Shown: positions 31,800 to 41,399, counted from the stretch's first letter. The stretch is 64,000 bases of DNA from Terriglobia bacterium (GCA_020073465.1 JAIQFC010000017.1:62001-126000), one strand, 5' to 3'. The notes: a model not told the origin generated them from the sequence alone. Program-made: numbers and translations.

Positions 31800-33413
31800 A
31801 TGGACTCATCAGTGAAAATCGTCGTCGCAGAAAAGATCTCGAACACAGCCGTGGAACAACTCAAGGAGCCGGGCTGGACGGTGGTTACCGCGGACCAGCT
31901 TGAGGGCAAGCTCCCCGAGCACCTTGAGTCCGCAGACGCGCTGATCGTGCGCTCGGCTGTGCAGGCGGATGCTGCCCTTCTGCAGCACGCGAAGAAGCTG
32001 CGCGTGATCGGCCGTGCAGGCGTCGGGGTGGACAATATCGATCTCGATGCGGCCACGCGCAAGGGCATCGCCGTCATGAACACTCCGGGGGCGAACGCTG
32101 TCGCCGTCGCGGAGCAGACACTCGGCATGATGCTGGCCATGGCGCGGCAGCTCTGCCGCGCGGATGCGCTCATGCACGCCGGGAAGTGGGAGAAAAAATC
32201 TCTTCAGGGGACGGAACTGCGCGGGAAGGTGCTGGGAGTTGTCGGTCTGGGACGCATTGGCATGGAAGTGGCGCGGCGGGCGCGAGCTTTTGGGATGGAA
32301 CTCGTGGCGCATGACCCGTTTGTGTCGGTGGCGGTTGCGAAGGAACAGGGTATCCGCATGTCCAGCCTCGACGAACTATATGCGGCCGCGGACTACATCA
32401 CGTTGCATGTGGGGCTGACCCCTCAGACCGCGGGAATGATCAATGAGGCGTCAATCGCCAGGATGAAAAAAGGCGTGCGGCTGGTGAATTGCGCGCGGGG
32501 AGAGCTGGTGAATGAAGCGGACCTGGCGCAGGCGCTGAAGCAGGGTCAGGTCGCATCCGCGGCGATCGATGTCTTTACCGAAGAGCCGCCCAGGAATTCG
32601 CCGCTGCTCGCGCTGGAGAATGTGGTGCTCACGCCGCACATTGGCGGGTCGACGCGCGAGGCCCAGGATGCGGTCGGAGTACAGATCGCGCAGCAGGTGA
32701 AGGACTATCTGAAAGATGGTGTCATCCAGAATGCAGTGAATGTTCCCTCGGTGTCGGCCGAAGAATATGCGGCGATGCAACCCTACATCGTGCTGGCCGA
32801 ACGTATGGGAGCATTCCTGGCGCAGATTTCCGAGGGGACGATGGAGGAGATCTCGCTGCGTTACAGCGGCCACATTGCGGAATGGAAGACGGATCTGATC
32901 CGCAACGCGGCGGTCAAAGGTGTCCTCAACCAGGCGCTGGAGGAGAAGGCGAATCTGGTGAATGCAGCGTCTATAGCGGATGCGCGCGGGCTGCGGGTGA
33001 ACGAATCGCACAAAGCCAAGGCTTCCACGGGTGGTGCGGGCAGCGTGATCTCGGTTTTGTTCAAGAGCTCACAGGAAGAGCATCTGGTGAAGGGAGCGGT
33101 GCTGCGGAAGAGCGCGCCGCGGCTGTTGCAGATCGACGGCATTGATATTGAAGCGCCGCTCGAACGCAACCTGGTCTACATGCGCAACCGCGATGTGCCC
33201 GGCGTGATTGGCAAGGTGGGCACGATTCTCGGCGATCACCACATCAACATTGCGGATTTTTCTCTTGGGCGCCGCGCGGAGAACGGAGAATCGGGCGAAC
33301 CGCGCGAGGCCATTGCCGTGGTTCACGTGGACGGGCGGGTTCCGGACGCTGTGCTGAAGGAACTATGCAAGGTTCCGGCGGTGGAAGTGGCGAAGGCGGT
33401 CGAGCTGTTCTGA
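31800..33413 (+). CDS. serA: D-3-phosphoglycerate dehydrogenase, long form with ACT domain
   Basis: 537-residue first enzyme of serine synthesis. Substrate domain (VKIVVAEKISNTAVEQLKEPGW), NAD-binding Rossmann domain with VVGLGRIGMEVARRARAFGM, catalytic residues in NCARGELVNEADL (Arg), FTEEPPRNSP (Glu) and LTPHIGGSTREAQ (His). The intervening ASB domain spans about 320-450, and a C-terminal ACT domain (NLVYMRNRDVPGVIGKVGTILGDHHINIADFSLGR) suggests serine feedback. Length matches the long type found in Bacillus and Mycobacterium. ATG 31800 is chosen; a GTG four codons later is an alternative. Confidence 0.95.
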   Translation: MDSSVKIVVAEKISNTAVEQLKEPGWTVVTADQLEGKLPEHLESADALIVRSAVQADAALLQHAKKLRVIGRAGVGVDNIDLDAATRKGIAVMNTPGANAVAVAEQTLGMMLAMARQLCRADALMHAGKWEKKSLQGTELRGKVLGVVGLGRIGMEVARRARAFGMELVAHDPFVSVAVAKEQGIRMSSLDELYAAADYITLHVGLTPQTAGMINEASIARMKKGVRLVNCARGELVNEADLAQALKQGQVASAAIDVFTEEPPRNSPLLALENVVLTPHIGGSTREAQDAVGVQIAQQVKDYLKDGVIQNAVNVPSVSAEEYAAMQPYIVLAERMGAFLAQISEGTMEEISLRYSGHIAEWKTDLIRNAAVKGVLNQALEEKANLVNAASIADARGLRVNESHKAKASTGGAGSVISVLFKSSQEEHLVKGAVLRKSAPRLLQIDGIDIEAPLERNLVYMRNRDVPGVIGKVGTILGDHHINIADFSLGRRAENGESGEPREAIAVVHVDGRVPDAVLKELCKVPAVEVAKAVELF

Positions 33414-33541
33414 GATTTCCGATTGCCGATTTCCGGTTGCCGATTTCAAAACCGCAGTCTTTGTGGTAACGCTGGTGGTTCCTCAATCGGCAATCGTCAA
33501 TCGTAAATGAATTGGCGCCGACAACGCGGCTCTAATCTGTC

Positions 33542-34666
33542 CTACGAGTCTGTGTTATCGCGGCGCAGCTTGCGGCTCTCGGCCAGCAGAGCCATGGAGT
33601 GCATCAGGTTCTGCAGCGTGACGATGCCGACCAGGCGTTCGTTTTCGACGACGGAGATCATGCCGGAATTGCGAGACGTCAGCTTGCGCCAGGCCGAGCC
33701 CAGCGACTCCTGCCGCACCGAGACCTCGAAAATCTTGTTCATGACCGCCTGCACGTAGCCGTTACCTTCCGCCCGCAGCGCTTCGAGGATGCGCTGCTTC
33801 GAGATCACTCCGACCATATCGCTGCCCCGAACGACGGGGAAATCGTCCTGGAGGGAGTGAACTGCCTTCTCCAACGCATCCTCCAACGTGTCCGCCGGGG
33901 AGAGCGTGGCGAAGTCGGTCAGCATGACTTCTTCGAGGCGCACATTGTCGAGGACGGACTGGAACACGACGGCCCTTTCCTCCAGTTGGGCGGCGGAGAA
34001 GATCACGAGGCCCACCAAAGTGAGCCAGGTGTTGCTGAACGGGCCTGCAAGCATGAACACCATGGCAATGGCATAGCTGATCGAAACCGCACGCCGGGTC
34101 GCGGCAGCGGGATCGAGGGTGCGGGAGAACAGCGCGCGCAAGATGCGTCCGCCATCGAGAGGGTAGGCAGGCAGCAGGTTAAGGCCCGCCAGATAAAGAT
34201 TCGCCCATACCAGGCTGCGACGCAGGTTGCCGGATTGGAGGAAAGGCCACTCCCAGAGGCTGGTTCTAAGCGGGGTCGCGAGCACAACTCCTGCGATGAG
34301 GAGAGCCAGCGTCAGGCTGACGAGCGGACCCACCAGCGCGAGATGGATGTCGCGCTTCCGCAACTTATTTGCCGATGGTTTGTCGACGCGGGATTCCTCA
34401 TACAGGGTCACGCCGCTGAGGGGCAGAAGAATCACGGCTTTCGGAGTCATGCCATAGCGTCTGGCGGCCAGCATTTGGCCGCACTCGCGCGCCCCCACAC
34501 AGGCCAGCACGATTCCGGCGAGCGCGAGGTCGCGAGGTCCGTTGGCCTTTCCCTGGTGGGCGCTGTATTCCGTCCAAAAGATGAACAGGGGCAGGATGAA
34601 GAACGTGAGGTGGAGCCTCACCTCGACCCCAAATAGTCGTCCCACCTGAATCGACCAGCTTCTCAT
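33542..34666 (-). CDS. Site-2-protease-like membrane protein with CBS pair; zinc motif lost
   Basis: 374 residues with about six membrane segments followed by two CBS domains (about 245-370, MLTDFATLSPADTLEDALEKAVH... and VISKQRILEALRAEG...GIVTLQNLMHS). The fold and the second family motif NLLPAYPLDGGRILRAL (D171) are those of SpoIVFB/Rip3-type site-2 proteases. In place of HExxH, however, the sequence is GARECGQML (R60, E61, Q64): both zinc-binding histidines are gone. It is therefore probably a non-proteolytic relative, perhaps a regulator sensing nucleotides through its CBS domains. There is no frameshift or stop, so the gene appears maintained. Confidence 0.82.
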   Translation of the reverse strand: MRSWSIQVGRLFGVEVRLHLTFFILPLFIFWTEYSAHQGKANGPRDLALAGIVLACVGARECGQMLAARRYGMTPKAVILLPLSGVTLYEESRVDKPSANKLRKRDIHLALVGPLVSLTLALLIAGVVLATPLRTSLWEWPFLQSGNLRRSLVWANLYLAGLNLLPAYPLDGGRILRALFSRTLDPAAATRRAVSISYAIAMVFMLAGPFSNTWLTLVGLVIFSAAQLEERAVVFQSVLDNVRLEEVMLTDFATLSPADTLEDALEKAVHSLQDDFPVVRGSDMVGVISKQRILEALRAEGNGYVQAVMNKIFEVSVRQESLGSAWRKLTSRNSGMISVVENERLVGIVTLQNLMHSMALLAESRKLRRDNTDS

Positions 34667-34733
34667 AAGCCTTCCAATGAGTTTATTTTACATGGGTGCG
34701 CAGAATGACCGTGGCACTCGAAGGTACAGAGTC

Positions 34734-35321
34734 ATGCGGGTAATCGCGGGGAAATACCGCAGCCGTCCGCTGTACTCGCTGCGCGGGATGGACATTCGAC
34801 CGACGTCGGACCGGTTGCGCGAGACGCTGTTCAACGTGCTCACCGCCGGCAATCCAGACGCGCTGGAGGGCAGCGTTTGGATTGACCTCTTCGCCGGAAC
34901 CGGCGCTGTTGGCATCGAAGCTCTGAGCCGGGGCGCCAAGCAAGTCTATTTCGTGGACTCGGCCGCGCCGGCGACGGAGTTGATCCAGAAGAATCTCCAG
35001 AGCCTGGAAATAGCGAGCGGCTTCAAGGTGCTGAAGGACGACCTGCCGCGGGCGTTCTGGCGCATGGAACGGGAACACGTTGCGGCCGACGTAGTTTTTC
35101 TCGATCCCCCCTATCGCCTGACGAATGCGTATGGAGATACACTGCGAGCCCTGGCGGACTCGTCCCTGGTGTGGGCGATGTCGGTGGTGATTGCCGAGCA
35201 CGAAAAGAAGTTCGATCCCGGGGAGGAGTTTGGTCCGCTGCGAAGATTTCGCAAGCTGGTGCAGGGGGACGCCGCTTTGAGCTTCTATCGCATGGGCACG
35301 GGTACAGACGTGCGGGGATGA
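34734..35321 (+). CDS. rsmD: 16S rRNA guanine-N2 G966 methyltransferase
   Basis: 195-residue SAM-dependent enzyme. MRVIAGKYRSRPLYSLRGMDIRPTSDRLRETLFNVL is the family N-terminus, IDLFAGTGAVGIEALSRGA is the SAM-binding loop and VVFLDPPYRL the DPPY catalytic motif of N-methyltransferases. The ATG at 34734 is used because the preceding 19 in-frame residues (from 34677) are not family-like. It is divergent from the S2P-like gene. In many bacteria rsmD precedes coaD; that partner is not seen here. Confidence 0.93.
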   Translation: MRVIAGKYRSRPLYSLRGMDIRPTSDRLRETLFNVLTAGNPDALEGSVWIDLFAGTGAVGIEALSRGAKQVYFVDSAAPATELIQKNLQSLEIASGFKVLKDDLPRAFWRMEREHVAADVVFLDPPYRLTNAYGDTLRALADSSLVWAMSVVIAEHEKKFDPGEEFGPLRRFRKLVQGDAALSFYRMGTGTDVRG

Positions 35322-35333
35322 GCCGGAGCATCA

Positions 35334-35885
35334 CTACATGATCAGCTCGTCGGGGCGCCGGACGATGGGGTGCTGCATTTCCTGCAGTTCGTTCTTCACC
35401 ATGTTCAGACCGTAGACGCAGCCTTCGAAGTTTTTCGAGAGCATGGCAAATAGCGGCGCCACCTTGGCGTATTCGAAGTGCTCGAACTTCGACACGATGT
35501 AGTAGCTTTCCTTGCCGGCTTTCATCCAGTCGACAAAGCTTTCCAGGCGCTGGTGCCGCAAACGAAAGCGGTTGATGCTCTCGGGGAACATCCCGGTAAA
35601 GAAGAGCGTGTAGTCCCCGATATGCTTGCGCACCTGGCGCTCGCGATCGAATGAGGGTGCGGGACCGTAGACCGGGTCCGACTCCAGCAGCATTTCTCCG
35701 ACATCCGCCAGTGGCCGATCGGCGGCGTCGCGAATCTTGAACATCTGTTCGGCTTCACAGAATTCCGCCAGCAGGTGAGAAACGTAGGCAACAATCTGCG
35801 GATCGCGAATGCCGATTTCCTCGGCATAGTGGCGTCCCACTAAACCTTGAAACAGCTCCTGCAGCGGATGCGATTCCGGAATCAT
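35334..35885 (-). CDS. Conserved hypothetical protein
   Basis: 183 residues from the ATG at 35885 (an in-frame start at 35930 would add 15). It is soluble and mainly helical: HPLQELFQGLVGRHYAEEIGIRDPQIVAYVSHLLAEFCEAEQMFKIRDA, then PSFDRERQVRKHIGDYTLFFTGMFPESI and SFVDWMKAGKESYYIVSKF. I recognise no catalytic motif. I believe similar proteins occur widely in Acidobacteriota but cannot verify this. It is convergent with rsmD, 12 bases apart. Confidence 0.75.
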   Translation of the reverse strand: MIPESHPLQELFQGLVGRHYAEEIGIRDPQIVAYVSHLLAEFCEAEQMFKIRDAADRPLADVGEMLLESDPVYGPAPSFDRERQVRKHIGDYTLFFTGMFPESINRFRLRHQRLESFVDWMKAGKESYYIVSKFEHFEYAKVAPLFAMLSKNFEGCVYGLNMVKNELQEMQHPIVRRPDELIM

Positions 35886-36196
35886 TCTGCTCGGCCCTCC
35901 GAACGCCGCGTTCCAGCACGGCGTTTCCATCGCTTGCGTGACAGATACCTCAGCTCTCTGTGGATTGCAAGTGACTTTTGTTTATCCTTGCGATCCATAT
36001 TCCTGATTGTTCGATGAGGTGGCTGCGATGCGAGTTGTAGAGCCATTGTGTTGGCACTGAGGTCGGTTGGCTGCTAATCGCGGCTTCCACAGTGCGCACT
36101 TTCCGTGTCTCAGCGGTGGGCGTTTACCCATCCAGGGTCTTCTGTCTCGGGAAGTGCCTGCGCGCTTGTAAGATAGACGCACATCGAGGAGGTGGA

Positions 36197-36589
36197 ATGG
36201 CACGGAAGAACATTTCAAGCGGCGCGCCTTGGGAGCCGATCGTCGGTTACTCTCGTGCGGTGAAGATGGGCCAGCATATTCACGTTTCGGGGACCACTGC
36301 TACCGGACCGGACGGAAAGATCGTGGGGGTGGGAGACGTGTATGCGCAGGCGGTCCAGACGTTGAAGAACATTGAGTCCGCCCTCAAGAAGGCGGGTGCC
36401 AGTATGAAAGACGTGGTGCGCACTCGCATGTATGTCACGAACATTGCGGAATGGGAAAAGATCGGGAAAGCGCACGGCGAAGTGTTTCGCGACATTCGGC
36501 CGGCGACCTCGATGGTTCAGGTCAGCGCGCTAATCTCGCCGGAAATTCTGGTGGAGATTGAGGCGGACGCGGTACTGCCGGAGCGTTGA
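36197..36589 (+). CDS. RidA-family protein lacking the catalytic arginine
   Basis: 130-residue cytosolic RidA-like protein. It contains [56 protein letters not shown] and [24 protein letters not shown]. In deaminating RidA enzymes the loop reads PARxxxxV; here it is PATSMVQV, so the arginine is a threonine, as in the non-deaminase Rid subgroups. Its substrate is unknown. The ATG follows GAGGAGGTGG. It is the second RidA homologue in the window, after the Tat-exported one at 6467-6949. Confidence 0.9.
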   Translation: MARKNISSGAPWEPIVGYSRAVKMGQHIHVSGTTATGPDGKIVGVGDVYAQAVQTLKNIESALKKAGASMKDVVRTRMYVTNIAEWEKIGKAHGEVFRDIRPATSMVQVSALISPEILVEIEADAVLPER

Positions 36590-36600
36590 GCTGCTGGCGA

Positions 36601-37068
36601 TCAGGTTAACGGCTTCGACATCTTCACGAAGTGGCAGGGCAGCTTCGGGTTCAGACCGGGAGTAAATGGGGCAGTGCCGGTCTCAATGTATCCGCGGCGG
36701 CGATAGAAAGCGGGCAATTCCTTCCGCTGATTCACGATCTGCAGATCCATGACGCGGCTGCCTGCCTTGGCGCAGTAGTCCTCGGCGGCGTCCATCAGCT
36801 TCGAGCCTAGGCCGGACTTCTGGCGCTGGGGATCGACCGACAGCAGCCCTAGGTACGATCGATCTCCCCTGAGCTCGACGTAAACGCAGCCGCTCAGAAC
36901 GCCGCCATCACCGGCAACCAGGAACTTCCCCTTCTGCAGCAACTCCCGCACGGTCGCGAAGTCGATACGATCGCGATCGATGAGGAAGCTCTCGGCTTGC
37001 CGAAAGGCGGCATTGATGACCGCGGTGATGGCCTCCGCATCATGGATTTCAGCGAGACGCAACTGCAA
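36601..37068 (-). CDS. GNAT-family N-acetyltransferase
   Basis: 155 residues, a single GNAT domain. MQLRLAEIHDAEAITAVINAAFRQAESF is the usual N-terminus, YLGLLSVDPQRQKSGLGSKLMDAAEDYC holds the acetyl-CoA-binding Q/RxxGxG/A motif (QKSGLG), and MDLQIVNQRKELPAFYRRRGYIETGT is the C-terminal strand-helix. Substrate unknown. It is convergent with the RidA gene. Confidence 0.88.
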   Translation of the reverse strand: MQLRLAEIHDAEAITAVINAAFRQAESFLIDRDRIDFATVRELLQKGKFLVAGDGGVLSGCVYVELRGDRSYLGLLSVDPQRQKSGLGSKLMDAAEDYCAKAGSRVMDLQIVNQRKELPAFYRRRGYIETGTAPFTPGLNPKLPCHFVKMSKPLT

Positions 37069-37215
37069 GGCTCTCCTCCCTGGAACCGGTGTGTTGCCTC
37101 TGACATTCCGAAGCAGGTTCGGGCATAAGGGTATAGAATCCTTCCCGCCAAATCATCCCCGGGATTGGCGGATGCGCGGTCTCGCTGATTTCTGGGGAGT
37201 CACTCGGAGAATCCC

Positions 37216-38523
37216 GTGAAGAACCTCCTTTGGGTCTTATGTCTTGTGCTAAGCACGAGTGCAGTTGCGCAGTCCGGATCATCGACACCTCAGGTTACCG
37301 TCATTCGTGCGGGCACGCTCATTGATGGCAAAGCGGGCACCCCGCGCCGCGATCAGGTGATCATCATTCGCGGCAACCGCATTGAGAGTGTGTCCGACGC
37401 CGCGAGCGCGAAGATTCCTTCCGGTGCGACGGTCATTGACCTGTCTAAGGCCACGGTGCTGCCCGGCCTGATCGACTCGCACACGCACATCTTCCTGCAG
37501 GGAGAAGATCCGGCACAGGGCGGATACGACGCCAACATCCTCAACGCACCATTGGCCTTGCGCGCGGCGCGGGCAACAGTTGCGGTGCGACGAGCCCTGG
37601 AGCAGGGCTTCACCACCCTGCGCGACGTCGAGACCGAAGGTGCAGGCTACGGCGACGTGGGCATCAAGGAAGCCATCGAGAAAGGCTACATTCCCGGCCC
37701 ACGCCTGTTCATATCGACGCGAGCCATTTCCACCACGGGTGGTTACATGCTGGAAGGCTATGCTCCCGAGCTGGAGATGCCCAAGGGCGCCCAGATCGTC
37801 GATGGCCCCGTCGAGGCGCGAAAGGCGGCACGCGAGCAGCTCGACCACGGCGCCGACTGGATCAAGGTCTACATGACGCATCGTTCCTGGGTGGGTAAGA
37901 ACGGCGAGCTGGTCTCGCAGCCCACGCTCACCGTTGAAGAGCTGAAGGCGATCGTCGACGAAACGCATGGCTGGGGCAAGAGAGTCGCGTGCCACGCCTA
38001 CAGCGGCATTGGCCTGCACCGCGCGCTGGACGGCGGATGCGACTCCATCGAACACGGGCTCGACCTCGACGACGCGGCCATCGCCCAGATGCTGAAGCAA
38101 GGCACGTGGTACGTGCCCACCATCAGTCCCTACTACAACGACTGGGCTCCCGCCGACACCCCCGGTGGGCAGCGCGACCGTCTGCGTGCTGCGCTGCACG
38201 AGCCGTCGTTCAAAAAGGCGCTGAAGGCTGGTGTCAAGATTGTCTTCGGTACTGACATGGGCGGGATCCCCTGGACCGAGCCCATCGCACAGGAGTTCCT
38301 GCGCATGGTCGAATTCGGCATGACCCCGATGGATGCGATCCAGAGCGCCACTTCGCGCGCCGCCGTGATGCTCGACATGGAAGGGAAGATCGGTGTGGTC
38401 GCGCCGGGGGCTTTCGCGGACATCATCGCGGTGACTGGCGATCCGTTGCACGAGATCAAGGCACTCGAAAGTGTGCAGTTTGTGATGAAGGACGGGGAAA
38501 TCTTTCGCGGCGACGTAAGGTGA
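37216..38523 (+). CDS. Secreted metal-dependent amidohydrolase (imidazolonepropionase/prolidase-like)
   Basis: 435 residues with a signal peptide (MKNLLWVLCLVLSTSAVAQ). The amidohydrolase fold is clear: VIDLSKATVLPGLIDSHTHIF (HxH metal site), GADWIKVYMTH (likely carbamylated lysine), VACHAYSGIGLHRAL and SIEHGLDLDD (histidines) and KIVFGTDMGG (aspartate). The family, often labelled Xaa-Pro dipeptidase or prolidase-like, cleaves peptides or cyclic amides in the periplasm. The GTG start at 37216 coincides with the signal peptide. The exact substrate is unknown. A related gene seems to end the window at 63835. Confidence 0.9.
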   Translation: MKNLLWVLCLVLSTSAVAQSGSSTPQVTVIRAGTLIDGKAGTPRRDQVIIIRGNRIESVSDAASAKIPSGATVIDLSKATVLPGLIDSHTHIFLQGEDPAQGGYDANILNAPLALRAARATVAVRRALEQGFTTLRDVETEGAGYGDVGIKEAIEKGYIPGPRLFISTRAISTTGGYMLEGYAPELEMPKGAQIVDGPVEARKAAREQLDHGADWIKVYMTHRSWVGKNGELVSQPTLTVEELKAIVDETHGWGKRVACHAYSGIGLHRALDGGCDSIEHGLDLDDAAIAQMLKQGTWYVPTISPYYNDWAPADTPGGQRDRLRAALHEPSFKKALKAGVKIVFGTDMGGIPWTEPIAQEFLRMVEFGMTPMDAIQSATSRAAVMLDMEGKIGVVAPGAFADIIAVTGDPLHEIKALESVQFVMKDGEIFRGDVR

Positions 38524-38686
38524 TTCCTCTATTGGGAGGCTTCGAACCGGGCTGGCTGGTCACACTCGCAATATTTTTCTGCAAATTCACTTGACATCCG
38601 CTTCGCCAGAAGCATAATGCGTAATCCGTCTCGTGTTTCTTGACGAGCACCGGTTCAGTTCGGTCTCCTCGCCGAGGGAGGTGCTT

Positions 38687-39124
38687 ATGAGCGTTCTGGA
38701 GCTTTGTGACCGGGAGATTGCCGCGGTTCCGCTGGAAGCTACCGTGGCCGATGCCATCCACAAAATGCTGGACCACCACGTGGGTGCCGTGGCGGTGGTC
38801 GACAGCGATTACCGCGTCGCGGGCATCTTTACCGAGCGCGACGTGCTCCGCAAGATGTCGCTCACGCGCACCGACCCGCAAGCCACGCCGGTACGCGACC
38901 TCATGACTACGCCTGTGGAGATGGCCACGCGCGGCACCGGCCCGGGCGAGGCACTCACCACCATGCTGGAACGTCACTTCCGCCACCTGCCGGTCGCCGA
39001 CGACAACGGCAAATTGTTGGGGATTCTTTCCATCCGCAATCTGCTCGAATGGCGTGTGGACGACCTCAGCCGTGAACTGGAGTCACTCGAACAATACGTC
39101 TCGAACGACGGGCCAGGAGGCTAG
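38687..39124 (+). CDS. Two-CBS-domain protein
   Basis: 145 residues consisting of two CBS domains: VPLEATVADAIHKMLDHHVGAVAVVDSDYRVAGIFTERDVLRKM (about 13-56) and MTTPVEMATRGTGPGEALTTMLERHFRHLPVADDNGKLLGILSIRNLLEW (about 73-122). Stand-alone CBS pairs bind adenine nucleotides and regulate partner proteins. The ATG follows GAGGGAGGTG. A DoxX-family gene starts 34 bases downstream, so the two may be co-transcribed. Confidence 0.9.
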   Translation: MSVLELCDREIAAVPLEATVADAIHKMLDHHVGAVAVVDSDYRVAGIFTERDVLRKMSLTRTDPQATPVRDLMTTPVEMATRGTGPGEALTTMLERHFRHLPVADDNGKLLGILSIRNLLEWRVDDLSRELESLEQYVSNDGPGG

Positions 39125-39158
39125 GAGGATCCTGCCCGGATCCTCATCTCCCCGACCG

Positions 39159-39635
39159 ATGGCAACCACTCCATCCGCCTTGCCCAGGACGATTGCCGGC
39201 GTGCGCATTGCCACGTCGGTGTTCTTTCTTTTCTTCGGCGAGTACAAGCTGGCTGGGCCCGGCTTTGCTCACGGCGGCTTTCAGGGATATCTGCACGACT
39301 ACATCGCGACCAGCGCAGTGAGCTTCTACCGGCCCGTCCTGAGTGGACTGATCCTGCCGCACGCCGTCTTGTTCGGATACTTCGTCGGTGTGCTTGAGAT
39401 GTTTGTAGGAGTCTGCCTGCTGCTGGGACTGTGGGTTCGTCCCGCTTGTGCGGTGGGTATATTCTTCCTGCTCAATCTGACGCTGGCCGCGTGGTGGGAC
39501 CCCGGCCATGGCGTGCCGATCTGGCGCTATTTCGGCGCTCGGCTCGATACTCTGCCGCTCTTGCTCCTGCTTGTCGTTTTCTACGCCGCGGATGCCGGGC
39601 AGGTCTGGGGCTTGGACAGGCGACGGCGGGGGTGA
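39159..39635 (+). CDS. DoxX-family membrane protein
   Basis: 158 residues with four membrane segments. The start is family-like: RIATSVFFLFFGEYKLAGPGFAHGGFQGYL, followed by LFGYFVGVLEMFVGVCLLLGLWVRPACAVGIFFLLNLTLAAWW. DoxX proteins are linked to quinone or thiol redox functions, but most members are uncharacterised. It follows the CBS gene closely. Confidence 0.85.
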   Translation: MATTPSALPRTIAGVRIATSVFFLFFGEYKLAGPGFAHGGFQGYLHDYIATSAVSFYRPVLSGLILPHAVLFGYFVGVLEMFVGVCLLLGLWVRPACAVGIFFLLNLTLAAWWDPGHGVPIWRYFGARLDTLPLLLLLVVFYAADAGQVWGLDRRRRG

Positions 39636-39742
39636 TGTCTCATCCCGATTCATGATCTTCCGGAGACTAGAACCAGTTGTGCAGGGTTGGTGGTGTAATT
39701 GGCCATGTTTCGCTAACTGACATGGTAGAACTTGCTTAAGAC

Positions 39743-40255
39743 TTAGTGGCTCGGATCAGTCTCTGTTGATAACTTCTCGGCGATGTTTTCGCGTACCACG
39801 TTGCGTTGACCCTCATCATAGCGAACGAAAATGAGCCTGATTCTGCGGTTACGGCCAAGATCGCGCAACACACAGCGTGCCGCTTCCCGGCTGTTCGCAT
39901 TTTCGCAGGAGTGATATATGGGCTGAGCGAGAACCTGTTTGGCCGTGTTCTTCGCGTCCTCCGTGTTCCTCCAGTCATCGAGAAACGTGTAGTCGGAAAA
40001 GAAATAAACATACAAGTACGCGAAGTCCTTAAGGGTCACCACTGAAACATCCCCAGAGGTGACGAATCCGTCGCACGTCCCATCCGGGCAAAACTCCAGT
40101 AGTCGTCTGTTGTTCTTGAGTTCGACCGACTGAGGGAATGCCTTGTTTAGCTGCTGCGTGGGATCGGTCGCTTTGTCACCACCAGCCTGGGCCATCAGAG
40201 GTAGCGCCGCTGCCAAAATGAGGCTAATCCGAATCGCCGAATGCAGGACTTTCAT
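39743..40255 (-). CDS. Small secreted protein of unknown function
   Basis: 170 residues from the ATG at 40255. Residues 1-24 form a signal peptide (AIRISLILAAALPLMAQAGG). The mature part has four cysteines (in FCPDGTCDGF, YHSCENA and AARCVLRD) that could form two disulfides. Segments such as LKDFAYLYVYFFSDYTFLDDW and RRIRLIFVRYDEGQRNVV suggest an alpha/beta fold. I do not recognise a family. Confidence 0.6.
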   Translation of the reverse strand: MKVLHSAIRISLILAAALPLMAQAGGDKATDPTQQLNKAFPQSVELKNNRRLLEFCPDGTCDGFVTSGDVSVVTLKDFAYLYVYFFSDYTFLDDWRNTEDAKNTAKQVLAQPIYHSCENANSREAARCVLRDLGRNRRIRLIFVRYDEGQRNVVRENIAEKLSTETDPSH

Positions 40256-40428
40256 GGGCAAGCATCCACACGCCTACCTGTCCAACGTACTGCGGTGAAG
40301 AGCGCCCGTCTAGTTACCGTGGAGCACGACCGGAATGGGGAAGCGCTTTCGGCGCATAGTGAACTGCCCGCTAACTGTCGAAATCAGGCCATTTCACCAG
40401 TTGAGAATTGCTGCAGAGAAAACAGGGA

Positions 40429-41364
40429 TTAGTCCGGTTTGTTCTTCTTCACTTGTTCCGTGACCCAGTCCGTCCAGATGGAAGAATCTCCGCTGCACAG
40501 CATAGTAGCCTTGCCGAGCACAGCGTCGACAAAGTTCTCGACGATTGGGTAGTGCAGGTTGGCATGCGGCGGGAGATTCTCGCGGCCGCCGGGATAGACC
40601 AGCTCAGGCCCGTTGAGGGGAGTGAGGTCCATCTCTCCTTCCGTTCCGCGGATGCGGCACTCATCACGCTTCACTTTCGAGTGCCAGCGGACATCCACAA
40701 CGCCGCGCAGCCCACTTTCATACTCGATCATGACGGTGGCATTGTCTTCCACGGCATAGCGGTGCACGACGTTGGATAGATGCCCAGTCGCGCGCACCGG
40801 CTTTCCGAAGAGATAGTTCAGCACGTCGATGCGGTGAGAGGCGATGTCGTAAAGCGGACCGCCCCCGGCCTTTGCCGGATCCACCAGCCAGCTCCGCCCG
40901 CCTTGTCCGTCGAACCAGGCATGGCAGGTCAGCTCGGCAAGAACCGGTTTGCCGATGGCGCCGGCATCCAACAGTTGCTGCGCGCGCTGCACCTTCGGAT
41001 AGGCACGGCGATAGTAGGCGACGCCGAGCATCTTTCCGCTTTCTTCCGCTGCGCGCAGCATCGTGCGCGCCTCAGGCTCGCTCATCGCCATCGGCTTCTC
41101 GCACAAAACGTGCTTACCAGCTCTTAGGGATTGGATCGTCTGCGGCGCGTGCAGGAACACCGGACTGGCGACGTAGACTGCTTCTACAGCAGGGTCCGCC
41201 AGGGCCTTGTCCAGGGTAGTCCAGACTTGCGCGTCCAGACGAGCCGCCTTGACCGGGTCGCGGGTGACAACGCCATACAATCGGCTTCTGGATTCCAATT
41301 GAATCGCGGGGATGACCCGCCGGGTCGTGATATCGCCAATTCCAACTACGATCCAATGGAGCAT
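40429..41364 (-). CDS. Gfo/Idh/MocA-family NAD(P)-dependent oxidoreductase
   Basis: 311 residues. The N-terminal Rossmann domain reads MLHWIVVGIGDITTRRVIPAI with YVASPVFLHAPQTIQSLRAGKHVLCEKPMAMS (the EKP motif contains the catalytic lysine). The C-terminal alpha/beta domain includes GGGPLYDIASHRIDVLNYLFG. These enzymes oxidise or reduce sugars, inositols and related compounds. The first ATG that fits the Rossmann start is 41364; a longer frame to 41403 is less likely. Substrate unknown. Confidence 0.9.
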   Translation of the reverse strand: MLHWIVVGIGDITTRRVIPAIQLESRSRLYGVVTRDPVKAARLDAQVWTTLDKALADPAVEAVYVASPVFLHAPQTIQSLRAGKHVLCEKPMAMSEPEARTMLRAAEESGKMLGVAYYRRAYPKVQRAQQLLDAGAIGKPVLAELTCHAWFDGQGGRSWLVDPAKAGGGPLYDIASHRIDVLNYLFGKPVRATGHLSNVVHRYAVEDNATVMIEYESGLRGVVDVRWHSKVKRDECRIRGTEGEMDLTPLNGPELVYPGGRENLPPHANLHYPIVENFVDAVLGKATMLCSGDSSIWTDWVTEQVKKNKPD

Positions 41365-41399
41365 CGTCAAAGAACCCTTGGTCTCAGAAACTGCGCGCC

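Noticed and set aside
37279-38451. 390-codon minus-strand frame
   Set aside because: Antisense of the amidohydrolase gene, with no recognisable protein features.
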